DNA of 5,543 nucleotides, taken from Candidatus Aminicenantota bacterium. GTDB taxonomy: Bacteria; Acidobacteriota; Aminicenantia; Aminicenantales; JAFGBC01. The stretch spans positions 1-5,543 of the forward strand of contig JAFGBC010000217.1 of NCBI GenBank assembly GCA_016933355.1, in the 5' to 3' direction. Below, in pieces: positions 1 through 5,543 of this stretch; the stretch's first letter is position 1, and each line of letters begins with the position of its first letter. The position numbers and the translations under genes were made by a program. Under the pieces are notes generated by a model that saw only the letters and a list, made by a program, of their open reading frames with translations, was not told where the DNA came from and searched no databases.

Positions 1-171
1 ATCGCCCACCGCCTGAGCACGATCCTGGCGGCGGACGTGATCCTGGTCCTGGAAGCCGGCCGGCTCGTCGAGCGGGGGACGCACGGGGAGCTTCTGGCCC
101 GGGGCGGGCTTTACGCGTCGTTATACGAAACCCAGTTTCGGCCGGGGCGGGACGAGGCCCCTTCGCCCTGA
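1..171 (+). CDS. ABC exporter ATP-binding protein, C-terminal fragment
   Basis: The reading frame is open from the first base and stops at TGA 169-171, giving the last 56 residues of a protein whose start lies off the window. The fragment begins IAHRLSTI, the H-loop (switch histidine) of ABC ATPases, followed by AADVILVLEAGRLVERGTH and GELL, then GLYASLYETQF. That order (H-loop, D-x-I-x-V-L-x-x-G, E-x-G-T-H-x-E-L, G-x-Y) is the standard C-terminus of exporter-type half transporters such as MsbA/LmrA/multidrug families, where the nucleotide-binding domain is fused behind six membrane helices. It would power export of a lipid, drug or peptide at the inner membrane, but the substrate cannot be judged because the membrane part is missing. 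The C-terminus has a short Arg/Pro/Glu-rich tail after the conserved part. The identification as an ABC exporter ATPase is firm; the subtype is inference. Confidence 0.93.
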   Translation: MAHRLSTILAADVILVLEAGRLVERGTHGELLARGGLYASLYETQFRPGRDEAPSP

Positions 172-213
172 TCTCGGTCCGCGCACCGGCCACCTTCGTC
201 CTCGCCGTTTTTT
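146..213 (+). terminator. possible rho-independent terminator with long branched stem
   Basis: Bases 146-155 (GGCGGGACGA) can pair with 196-206 (TCGTCCTCGCC, one bulged T at 202) to give about 10 base pairs, and the stem is followed after one G by six T residues at 208-213. Inside the 40-nt loop, GGCC 156-159 can pair with GGCC 188-191. The stem begins inside the end of the ABC gene and spans its stop codon. The T run is convincing, but the long loop makes this a weaker candidate than a simple hairpin. No folding energy was computed. Confidence 0.3.
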
Positions 214-240
214 GACACGCCTCGCCGGCCATGCTATATC
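212..240 (+). promoter_or_regulatory. predicted sigma70-type promoter for the mscS-family gene
   Basis: A perfect -35 hexamer TTGACA (212-217) is followed by exactly 17 bp and then TATATC (235-240, four of six matches to TATAAT) with the TG of an extended -10 at 232-233. The start point would be near 246-248, so the leader would be only about 12 nt and the Shine-Dalgarno would sit almost at the 5' end of the message. This is the only such match I noticed between the ABC gene and the channel gene, and it lies in the right place and orientation. Confidence 0.6.
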
Positions 241-246
241 AGTCCC

Positions 247-253
247 AAGGAGG
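247..253 (+). promoter_or_regulatory. Shine-Dalgarno of the mscS-family gene
   Basis: AAGGAGG lies 5 nt before ATG 259-261. This strong site fixes the start of the channel gene. Confidence 0.85.
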
Positions 254-258
254 CCGGC

Positions 259-1314
259 ATGCCGTTCCTCGAGACCGTCTTCTATCACAACACGGTCCAG
301 GCTTGGATGATCGCCCTGGGCGTCCTCGTCGTCGTTTTCACCGCCCTCCGCCTCCTGAAGGGCCTCGTCCATCGCAGGCTCGCGGCCCTGTCGCGGAGGA
401 CGGCCAATGATCTCGACGACCTGGCCGCCGACCTCTTCGGATGCATCAAGCTCTACGTCCTGCTGACCGTGTCTCTCTGCGCGGCCTCCCAGGTCCTCAG
501 CCTGCCCGTCCCGCTTAAAACGTTCCTGGAAAAGCTGGCCGTCATCGCCCTGGTTCTCCAGGGCGTGGTCTGGGGGATCGCCGTCTTCGACTTCTGGATC
601 GCCCGCTCGCGCAGGAAGAAGGGAGAGGAAGACAAGGCCGGCCTGACCGTCTTTTCGGCGTTGAAGTTTATCGGCCGCGTCGCCCTCTGGTCTGTCGCTC
701 TTCTCGTCGTGCTCGACAACCTGGGCATCGACGTCACGGCCCTGGTCGCCGGGGTCGGCGTCGGCGGCATCGCCGTGGCCCTGGCCGTCCAGAACATCCT
801 CGGCGACTTGTTCGCGTCGATGTCCATCGTCCTCGACAAGCCGTTCGTCGTCGACGACTTCATCGTCGTCGACGACCTGAGGGGGACGGTCCAGCACATC
901 GGCCTCAAGACGACCCGCGTCCGAAGCCTGAGCGGCGAGGAGATCATTTTTTCCAACGCCGACCTGCTCAAGAGCCGGATCAAGAATTTCAAGCGCATGG
1001 CCGAGCGGCGGGCGCTGTTTACGATCGGGGTGACCTACCAGACGCCGGCGGCGAAGCTCGAAGCCATCCCCGGCATGATTCGCGAGATCGTCGAGGCCCA
1101 GTCCCAGACCCGATTCGACCGTTCTCACTTCATGGCCTACGGCGATTTCGCCTTGGTCTTCGAGACGGTCTACTTCGTGACCGTGCCCGACTACATGGTC
1201 TACATGGACGTCCAGGAGGCCGTCAACCTGGCGCTCTTCCGCAGGTTCGAGGCCGAGGGGATCGAATTCGCCTACCCGACCCAGACCGTCTTCTTGAACA
1301 AGCCGGCCGGCTGA
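259..1314 (+). CDS. MscS-family mechanosensitive ion channel
   Basis: This 351-residue inner-membrane protein is a small-conductance mechanosensitive channel homologue, a family that opens under membrane tension and releases ions and solutes during osmotic downshock. Predicted membrane segments lie near residues 14-33, 64-83 and 91-115, with another at 133-153 leading into the pore helix, about 158-192. The pore helix is Gly/Ala rich (ALVAGVGVGG, then IAVALAVQNILGDL). After it come KPF (194-196), the beta domain, and F-S-N-A-D-L-L / I-K-N-F (231-244), matching the family's I-P-N-G/I-x-N-F stretch. Near the C-terminus, F-A-Y-P (337-340) corresponds to FPYP of E. coli MscS. It is longer than E. 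coli MscS (286 residues) by about one extra N-terminal membrane helix, and lacks the long periplasmic region of MscK/MscM. By eye-alignment the hydrophobic gate pair L105/L109 becomes I171/L175, and the kink glycine G113 becomes N179. It has its own promoter and strong ribosome site, and runs convergently towards the DUF2284 gene. The family call is secure; conductance and gating are inference. Confidence 0.95.
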   Translation: MPFLETVFYHNTVQAWMIALGVLVVVFTALRLLKGLVHRRLAALSRRTANDLDDLAADLFGCIKLYVLLTVSLCAASQVLSLPVPLKTFLEKLAVIALVLQGVVWGIAVFDFWIARSRRKKGEEDKAGLTVFSALKFIGRVALWSVALLVVLDNLGIDVTALVAGVGVGGIAVALAVQNILGDLFASMSIVLDKPFVVDDFIVVDDLRGTVQHIGLKTTRVRSLSGEEIIFSNADLLKSRIKNFKRMAERRALFTIGVTYQTPAAKLEAIPGMIREIVEAQSQTRFDRSHFMAYGDFALVFETVYFVTVPDYMVYMDVQEAVNLALFRRFEAEGIEFAYPTQTVFLNKPAG

Positions 1315-1335
1315 GAGCGCTCCCGTCGCGCGCCG

Positions 1336-1875
1336 TCAGTCAATCAGCAGAATGGCGTAGCGGTTCATCGTCTGCGCGAAATCGGAGAGAACCTCGATCG
1401 GATAGCCGATCGAGCGGACCGTTGCGAATACGTCGACGGCTAAGGCTTCGGGGGTGGGCCGGGCCCGCCGCGGCTCCTTGCAGGTCGCCCGCCGGCCCGT
1501 GCATGGATCGCAGAGCAGGCAGCTGTCCATCGGCAGGAGGAACGCCTTGCGGCGTCCGGACAGGAAGACCTCGCGCTCGAGGTCGATGAGGCGCCCGTCG
1601 ATGGTCCGCGTCCAGGCATGGCGGTCCTCCGGCCTGGCGACCGCCTTTTCGAAATGGAAAACGACGGCCGTCTCGTAATCCCGGAAGAACCGCTCGCAGT
1701 CCTCGACCGAGGGCACCTCGGGCGGACAGGCCGCCGAGCGGCCGTACTCCCCGCAGCCGAAACGGCATTTCATCCGCACCCAATGGGCGACGACGATCGC
1801 CTTGGGGTCGATCCAGCGGAAATCCCTGAAGCCGCGCTCCCGGAACAGGCTCTCCAGCGTCCTGCGCTCCTTCAT
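1336..1875 (-). CDS. DUF2284-type predicted metal-binding protein
   Basis: This 179-residue soluble protein has no signal peptide or membrane segment. It matches my recollection of the DUF2284 / COG5423 family of predicted metal-binding proteins. Seen directly: an N-terminal cysteine group C37, C41, C50 (in A-A-C-P-P) and C60, then a second group C119-x2-C122-x2-C125-x6-C132 followed by K-E-P-R-R-A-R-P-T-P-E-A and an A-x-D-V-F segment. The second group looks like an iron-sulfur or zinc ligand set. The family's biochemical function is, to my knowledge, not established, so no reaction is proposed. It is the last gene of the minus-strand cluster: its ATG (1875-1873) follows the upstream gene's TGA by one base, and a weak AGGG lies 9 nt before it inside that gene, so translation is probably coupled. 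The cytoplasmic nature contrasts with its exported neighbour, so direct physical partnership is doubtful. Confidence 0.85.
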   Translation of the reverse strand: MKERRTLESLFRERGFRDFRWIDPKAIVVAHWVRMKCRFGCGEYGRSAACPPEVPSVEDCERFFRDYETAVVFHFEKAVARPEDRHAWTRTIDGRLIDLEREVFLSGRRKAFLLPMDSCLLCDPCTGRRATCKEPRRARPTPEALAVDVFATVRSIGYPIEVLSDFAQTMNRYAILLID

Positions 1876-1876
1876 G

Positions 1877-3193
1877 TCAGTCGGCCCTATCGACGACGCG
1901 GCCCCCGATGATGACGAGCTTGACGCGGGCGGGGGCGCGCAGGGGATTGCGGTCGAAGACGACGAGGTCGGCGGCCTTGCCCTTGACGATGGAGCCGGTC
2001 ACGTCGGCGACGCCGAAGATCTCGGCCGGCCAGAGGGTCAGCGCCTTGAGCGCGTCCTCCTCGCGGAGGCCGTGGGCGATCGCCCGCTGGGCCTGGGGGA
2101 TGAGGTCGCCCAGGGCCAGGACCGACCCCGTCTGGAAGGCGATCCGGATGCCGGCCCGGGCGAGCGCCGCGGCGCCTTCGAACGCGGCGTCCTTCGTCTC
2201 GGGCGTCGTCCGGTAAGCCGTTCGGGGCCGGACGAGGACGGGGATCCCGCGCTCGGCCAGCCGGTCCTTGACCTTGGGGGCGTCGGCGCCCTCGTTCAGG
2301 ATGAGCTTGAGGCTGAACTCGTCGGCGATCCGGAGCGCCGTCAGGATATCGTCCAGACGGTTGGCGGTCAGGACCAGAGGCCGCTCGCCCTCGAGGACGG
2401 GGACGAGGGAGGCGAGGCGGGCGTCGTGGGGCGGCGGGACGGGCCGATCGCCTTCCGGCTTATCGCCGCGCGCCTCCTTTTCCGCCCAGGCCGAGGCCTT
2501 GGCCGCGTAAGCGCTGCGGGCCGCCAGATACTCCTGCGTTTCGATGAGCGTCTGGCGGAGCAGGGCGGCCTGGCCCATCCGCGTCGAGGGATAGACGTTT
2601 TTCGGCCCGTAGCGGAGCTTGGGCGTCTCGCCCAGGCTCCCGTGAAGGGCCGCGGGCGCCTTGAGGGCCATCGCCCTCGCGTCGTCGCCCGCGAGGCGAA
2701 CGAGGGCGCTCGACCCGGCTAGGAGGTTTCCCCGGCCCGGCGCGCAGAGCGCGTAAACGGTCCCGAAGCGGCGCGCCTCCGGGATGAGACGGTCGGCCGG
2801 GTTCAGGGCGTCGAGGATATTGAGCTGGGGAGTCAAGGGCGAGGTCGCCTCGTCGTCGTCGCGCTCGGACGCCAGCGGGTCGGCCGCGCCGAGGTTCGTG
2901 CCGGCGTCGATGAACCCGGGGGTGACGACGTAATCGGGGATGTCGATGATCTCGACGCCGGCGGGGATCGCGAGGGAGGGGCCGACGGCGGCGATCCGGC
3001 CGTCGAGGATCAGGAGGATGCCGTCCTCGAGGACGCCCCGGGTCACGGTCATGATCCGCCCGCCGCGCAGGGCGAGGGACGGGCCGCCGTCGGGGCCGGA
3101 AGCCGGGAGCGGGAACGTCGCGGCCGCGGCGAGGAAGGCGACGAGCGATGCGACGGTCCCGGCCGCCGCCGAAAGCCTGCGTCGTCTTGGCAT
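1877..3193 (-). CDS. secreted amidohydrolase-like protein lacking the metal ligands (probable pseudoenzyme)
   Basis: The 438-residue protein has the layout of imidazolonepropionase-like amidohydrolases (COG1228 type). An N-terminal signal peptide (RRRR, then a hydrophobic Ala-rich stretch to about residue 27, possible cleavage near A31) indicates export. Next come the small beta-sandwich (ALRGGRIMTV, L-D-G-R-I-A-A-V-G), the first barrel strand (T-P-G-F-I-D-A-G-T-N-L-G, 91-102), and the closing I-V-K-G-K-A-A-D-L-V-V-F segment (412-423). The usual H-x-H is replaced by G98 and N100. The strand-5 histidine is T276, the strand-6 histidine aligns with E291, and the strand-8 Asp with G356. The fold is therefore kept but the binuclear or mononuclear metal site is not, so hydrolase activity is doubtful. 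It aligns along its length with both halves of the upstream gene, from which it is separated by 17 nt. The start at ATG 3193 is supported by GGAG 8 nt upstream. An alternative is a real enzyme using a different site; this cannot be excluded. Confidence 0.88.
   Translation of the reverse strand: MPRRRRLSAAAGTVASLVAFLAAAATFPLPASGPDGGPSLALRGGRIMTVTRGVLEDGILLILDGRIAAVGPSLAIPAGVEIIDIPDYVVTPGFIDAGTNLGAADPLASERDDDEATSPLTPQLNILDALNPADRLIPEARRFGTVYALCAPGRGNLLAGSSALVRLAGDDARAMALKAPAALHGSLGETPKLRYGPKNVYPSTRMGQAALLRQTLIETQEYLAARSAYAAKASAWAEKEARGDKPEGDRPVPPPHDARLASLVPVLEGERPLVLTANRLDDILTALRIADEFSLKLILNEGADAPKVKDRLAERGIPVLVRPRTAYRTTPETKDAAFEGAAALARAGIRIAFQTGSVLALGDLIPQAQRAIAHGLREEDALKALTLWPAEIFGVADVTGSIVKGKAADLVVFDRNPLRAPARVKLVIIGGRVVDRAD
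3098..3193 (-). other. predicted Sec signal peptide of the amidohydrolase-like protein
   Basis: Residues 1-31 have a basic start (four Arg at 3-6), an uninterrupted Ala/Leu/Val/Phe core (about 9-27) and P-L-P-A before a polar S-G-P-D-G stretch. The cleavage site is uncertain: after A31 or after A25 are both reasonable. The Arg run does not match the twin-arginine consensus closely enough to call Tat export. Confidence 0.75.
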
Positions 3194-3201
3194 GGCGGAC
3201 T

Positions 3202-3205
3202 CTCC
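3202..3205 (-). promoter_or_regulatory. Shine-Dalgarno of the single-module amidohydrolase gene
   Basis: On the minus strand GGAG (3205-3202) lies 8 nt before ATG 3193. It sits in the 17-nt gap after the upstream stop codon and supports this start. Confidence 0.65.
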
Positions 3206-3210
3206 GCGGA

Positions 3211-5543
3211 TCAGCGTCCGGACGGCTTGAGGCGCCGTCCCGGCTCGTTCTTGAAGACGAGGCGCCCGTCGCTGAAAACGGCCTCGGGCACGCTCGTGGT
3301 CGAGAGGGGCGCGCCGCCCAGGATGACGAAATCGGCGTCCTTGCCCGGCTCGAGGCTGCCCGTCGTGGCGTCGATGCCGGCGATCCGGGCGGCGTCGATC
3401 GTGATGGCCCGGAGCGCCGCCTCCTCGCTCATTCCGTTTCTCACGGCGAAGGCCGCGATCTCGAGCGGATCGCCGCCCGCCTCGCCCGGCCCCGGAACCA
3501 TCCAGCCTCCGGTCTCAGGCTTGAAGGCGACCCGGACGCCGGCTTCGGCCAGCAGGGCCGGGTTGCGGGGGTTGAACCCGGCGTCCTCGATATGGCCGAT
3601 GCCGCGGAAGATGTTGTCGAGGATGACGGGGATGTCGCGCTTCTTGAGCTCGGCGGCCAGCTTCCAGGCGTCGGTCGCGCCGTCGAGGATAACCTTGAGC
3701 TTGAACTCGTCGGCAATGCGGAGGGCCGTTCGGATATCGTCCTCGCGCTCGGCGTGGACGAGAACCGGCATCTCGCCCTTGAGGACGGGAAGGAGGGCCT
3801 CGAGCGAGAGGTCGCTCGGATGCGCTCCCTTCTTGTCCTTCTCCCAGCGGTCGATCGCGGCCTGGTGCTCCCGGGCCTTGACCAGGGTCTCGCGGAGCAG
3901 GGCGGCCAGGCCCATCCGGGTCGAGGGCATCGCGCTCGGACGCTTGGCCTGGGGGCCGAAACCGAAGACCATGACGGCCTTGTCCTTGACGATCATCTCG
4001 TCCACGATCGACCCGTCGGTCCGGACGGCGACGCCCCGGCCGCCGATGACGTTTTTGTTGCCGGGCGTGACGAGGGCGGTCGTGATCCCGAGCTGGCGGG
4101 CGAAGTTGAAGAGCGGCGCCTGGGGCTCGAGGGCGTGCTTGACCTCCATTTCGGGCGTGACCGGGCTCGACGTCTCGTCGACCGAGCTCTGCCGCCGCCA
4201 GTTCGAGGAGATGCCCAGCGTCGAGCGCGGCGAGACGAAGCCGGGCAGGACGACGCAGCCGGGCGCGGCGACGACGGCGTAGCCGGCCGGGACGTCGAGT
4301 TCCGGGCCGACCTTCTCGATCTTCCCGTCCTTGACCAGGATGACGCCGTTCGGAACGGGATCGCCGGCCATGGTCAGCACGGCGCCGGCCCTGACGGCGA
4401 AGGCGCCCCCGCCAGTGAACCCGGCGGGGAGGATCAGGGCGGCGGCGTCCTCGAGCGCGGGCAGGGCCGAGGCGGCCTTCGGCGCGAGCGCGGGGTTCTC
4501 GTACTCGACGACGCCGTCGATGATGACCTTCGCGACCGACGTCAGGAGCTCGAACGGCTCGCCGTCGAGGAGGACGAGGTCGGCGTCCTTGCCGGGCTCG
4601 AGGCTCCCGATCCGTCCCTCCAGCCCGACCGCTTCGGCCTCGCGGATCGTAATGGCCTTGAGGGCATCCTCCTCCTTCATCCCGTAGCGGACGCAGATGG
4701 CGGCCAGCTCGCGCAGGTTTTGCTGGGCGCCGCCCAGGGCGTCGGTCTGGAGCGAGACCTTGAGCCCGGCCTCGGCCAGGACGGCCGCGCAGTTCATGAA
4801 TTGGCTCGGGTCGTCGAAGTAGCTGAAGAGCATCGGCGGCCCGACGTTGAAATGGACGTCCTTGCGGGCGGCCAGCTCGTCCACGATGAGATAGCCCCAG
4901 TAGCAGTGGCCCAGGCTGAGGCGGAGCTTGAACTCGTCGGCGAGCCGGAGGCAGCTCGCGATCTCGGAGGCCGTGGCGCAGTGGATATGGACCGGGATTT
5001 CGCGCTTGAGGGCCTTGACCAGGTTCTCCTTGCCCAGGTCGCGCTTGGGCGGCGTCGCGTCCTTATTGGACTTCCTGTCCTTCTCGTAATCCGCCCAGCT
5101 CTTCTGGTAGGCCTGGGCGTCGAGGAAGGCCTTGCGGGCGAGATGATAGACGGCCATCAGGGTGGAGGGCATCTGCTTGCGCTCGCCGTAGACCCCGACC
5201 GGATTCCCCTCGATCGCCATCTTGAGGTCGCAGTCCTCGACGAGGACCATGGCCTCGGGCGGGGCGGTCTTGAGCTTGACGGCGACGCTCGTCCCGCCGA
5301 TGACGTTCCCGCTCCCGGGCCGGGAGATGATGGTCGTGACGCCGCCGGCGCGGCCGGCCGCCAGGGCGGGGTCCTCGAAGTTGAAGGAGTCGAGGGCTCG
5401 GACCTGGGGCGTCACCGGATTCGTCATCTCGTTCCCGTCCTCGTTCTCCTGGACGTTGGGGACGCTGTAGACGCCGAGGTGGGTATGGGCGTCGATGAGC
5501 CCGGGTATGACGACCTCGGCCTCGATGACCGTCGGCTTGCCGG
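3211..5543 (-). CDS. tandem two-module amidohydrolase (5' end beyond the window)
   Basis: The frame is open to the right edge; 776 residues are visible and the true start is missing. The first Met in frame (5427) is internal, because the 38 codons before it encode the essential barrel start V-I-P-G-L-I-D-A-H-T-H-L-G. Two homologous modules follow each other. Module 1 (visible residues 1 to about 349) has a full ligand set for a metal-dependent hydrolase of the imidazolonepropionase-like COG1228 type: H19-x-H21, H187 in V-H-I-H-C, H212 in L-G-H-C-Y, and D267 in Q-T-D-A. It also has the family stretch D-G-N-E-M-T-N-P-V-T-P and P-G-S-G-N-V-I-G-G. Module 2 (about 379-776) repeats the fold but H-x-H is R439/T441. 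Both modules end in S-L-E-P-G-K-D-A-D. The missing part should hold the N-terminal beta-sandwich and perhaps a signal peptide. Substrate is unknown; relatives act on cyclic amides or dipeptide-like amides. It is the first visible gene of a likely operon with two downstream genes. Confidence 0.92.
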   Translation of the reverse strand, partial: GKPTVIEAEVVIPGLIDAHTHLGVYSVPNVQENEDGNEMTNPVTPQVRALDSFNFEDPALAAGRAGGVTTIISRPGSGNVIGGTSVAVKLKTAPPEAMVLVEDCDLKMAIEGNPVGVYGERKQMPSTLMAVYHLARKAFLDAQAYQKSWADYEKDRKSNKDATPPKRDLGKENLVKALKREIPVHIHCATASEIASCLRLADEFKLRLSLGHCYWGYLIVDELAARKDVHFNVGPPMLFSYFDDPSQFMNCAAVLAEAGLKVSLQTDALGGAQQNLRELAAICVRYGMKEEDALKAITIREAEAVGLEGRIGSLEPGKDADLVLLDGEPFELLTSVAKVIIDGVVEYENPALAPKAASALPALEDAAALILPAGFTGGGAFAVRAGAVLTMAGDPVPNGVILVKDGKIEKVGPELDVPAGYAVVAAPGCVVLPGFVSPRSTLGISSNWRRQSSVDETSSPVTPEMEVKHALEPQAPLFNFARQLGITTALVTPGNKNVIGGRGVAVRTDGSIVDEMIVKDKAVMVFGFGPQAKRPSAMPSTRMGLAALLRETLVKAREHQAAIDRWEKDKKGAHPSDLSLEALLPVLKGEMPVLVHAEREDDIRTALRIADEFKLKVILDGATDAWKLAAELKKRDIPVILDNIFRGIGHIEDAGFNPRNPALLAEAGVRVAFKPETGGWMVPGPGEAGGDPLEIAAFAVRNGMSEEAALRAITIDAARIAGIDATTGSLEPGKDADFVILGGAPLSTTSVPEAVFSDGRLVFKNEPGRRLKPSGR
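3214..4407 (-). other. module 2 of the tandem amidohydrolase: degenerate active site
   Basis: The module starts at G-A-F-A-V-R-A-G-A-V-L-T-M and has its own beta-sandwich (V-I-L-V-K-D-G-K-I-E-K-V-G). Barrel strand 1 reads L-P-G-F-V-S-P-R-S-T-L-G, so both H-x-H histidines are gone. The strand-5 histidine survives (V-L-V-H-A), the strand-6 histidine aligns with Gly in I-L-D-G-A-T, and the Asp aligns with Glu in K-P-E-T. It keeps P-S-T-R-M-G, L-R-I-A-D-E-F-K-L-K and S-L-E-P-G-K-D-A-D, matching module 1 and the downstream gene. Confidence 0.78.
4495..5543 (-). other. module 1 of the tandem amidohydrolase: intact catalytic module (partial)
   Basis: All five expected ligand positions are present: His codons at 5487-5485 and 5481-5479 (H-T-H), the strand-5 His at 4983-4981, the strand-6 His in G-H-C, and the strand-8 Asp in Q-T-D-A. 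A charged, Lys-rich insertion (Y-E-K-D-R-K-S-N-K-D) separates the first and second halves of the barrel. The module ends at the returning strand V-I-I-D-G-V-V-E-Y-E-N, followed by an Ala/Pro-rich linker of about 30 residues. Confidence 0.8.

Noticed and set aside
847..876. Paired palindromes GTCGTCGACGAC considered as an operator
   Set aside because: They lie deep inside the channel gene in frame as Val-Val-Asp-Asp codons, away from any promoter; coding repetition is sufficient.
121..1128. Long minus-strand open frame opposite the channel gene
   Set aside because: It is antisense to a confidently identified MscS-family gene. Its composition (Arg, Gly, Asp, low hydrophobic order) is that of a GC-rich shadow frame, with no recognisable domain.
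1802..2722. Plus-strand open frame of 306 codons opposite the single-module amidohydrolase
   Set aside because: It lies entirely opposite real coding sequence, is rich in Gly/Arg/Asp without motifs, and arises from the GC-rich codon positions of the true gene.
3227..4282. Plus-strand open frame of 351 codons opposite module 2
   Set aside because: Ser/Arg/Pro-rich shadow of the amidohydrolase frame; no motif, no ribosome site of note.
3330..4600. Near-identical DNA stretches around 3333-3358 and 4580-4605, considered as a mobile or direct repeat
   Set aside because: Both encode the S-L-E-P-G-K-D-A-D strand of the two modules; protein homology plus GC-rich codon use explains them.
1..5543. 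CRISPR arrays, tRNA or rRNA genes, insertion-sequence ends, attachment sites
   Set aside because: I saw no regularly spaced repeats, tRNA-like cloverleaf, rRNA signature, transposase or terminal inverted repeats; nearly all bases are in recognised genes.

Overview
The window comes from a GC-rich bacterium with dense, tightly packed genes. Two exported or probably exported amidohydrolase-type proteins and a large paralogous amidohydrolase fusion suggest a Gram-negative-type, protein- or amino-acid-degrading lineage. Acidobacteriota/Aminicenantota-like is my best guess from gene content, but no rRNA or marker gene is present, so this is a weak inference.

Layout. Left edge, plus strand: the last 56 codons of an ABC exporter ATPase (H-loop IAHRLST), ending at 171. 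The 87-bp gap to 258 holds a possible bipartite terminator whose T6 run abuts a good sigma70-type promoter (TTGACA, 17 bp, TATATC with TG extension). This promoter leads into a complete MscS-family mechanosensitive channel (259-1314). The channel gene faces, across only 21 bp, a minus-strand cluster that fills the rest of the window.

Minus-strand cluster, in transcription order from the right edge: (1) a large protein with two tandem amidohydrolase modules (3211 to beyond 5543, 5' end off the window); (2) 17 nt later, a single-module amidohydrolase-like protein with a signal peptide (1877-3193); (3) 1 nt later (TGA-C-ATG), a cysteine-rich DUF2284-type predicted metal-binding protein (1336-1875). 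Spacing says one operon; its promoter lies outside the window.

The most interesting point is that the operon carries three homologous amidohydrolase modules, but by eye only the first retains the expected metal/catalytic ligands (HTH, strand-5 His, GHC His, strand-8 Asp). The second keeps one of the histidines and the third has lost all five positions. The folds, the C-terminal SLEPGKDAD-type return strand and an internal PST-x-MG helix segment are nevertheless well preserved. This looks like an active enzyme module with one fused and one free-standing pseudoenzyme partner. The substrate cannot be read from the sequence.
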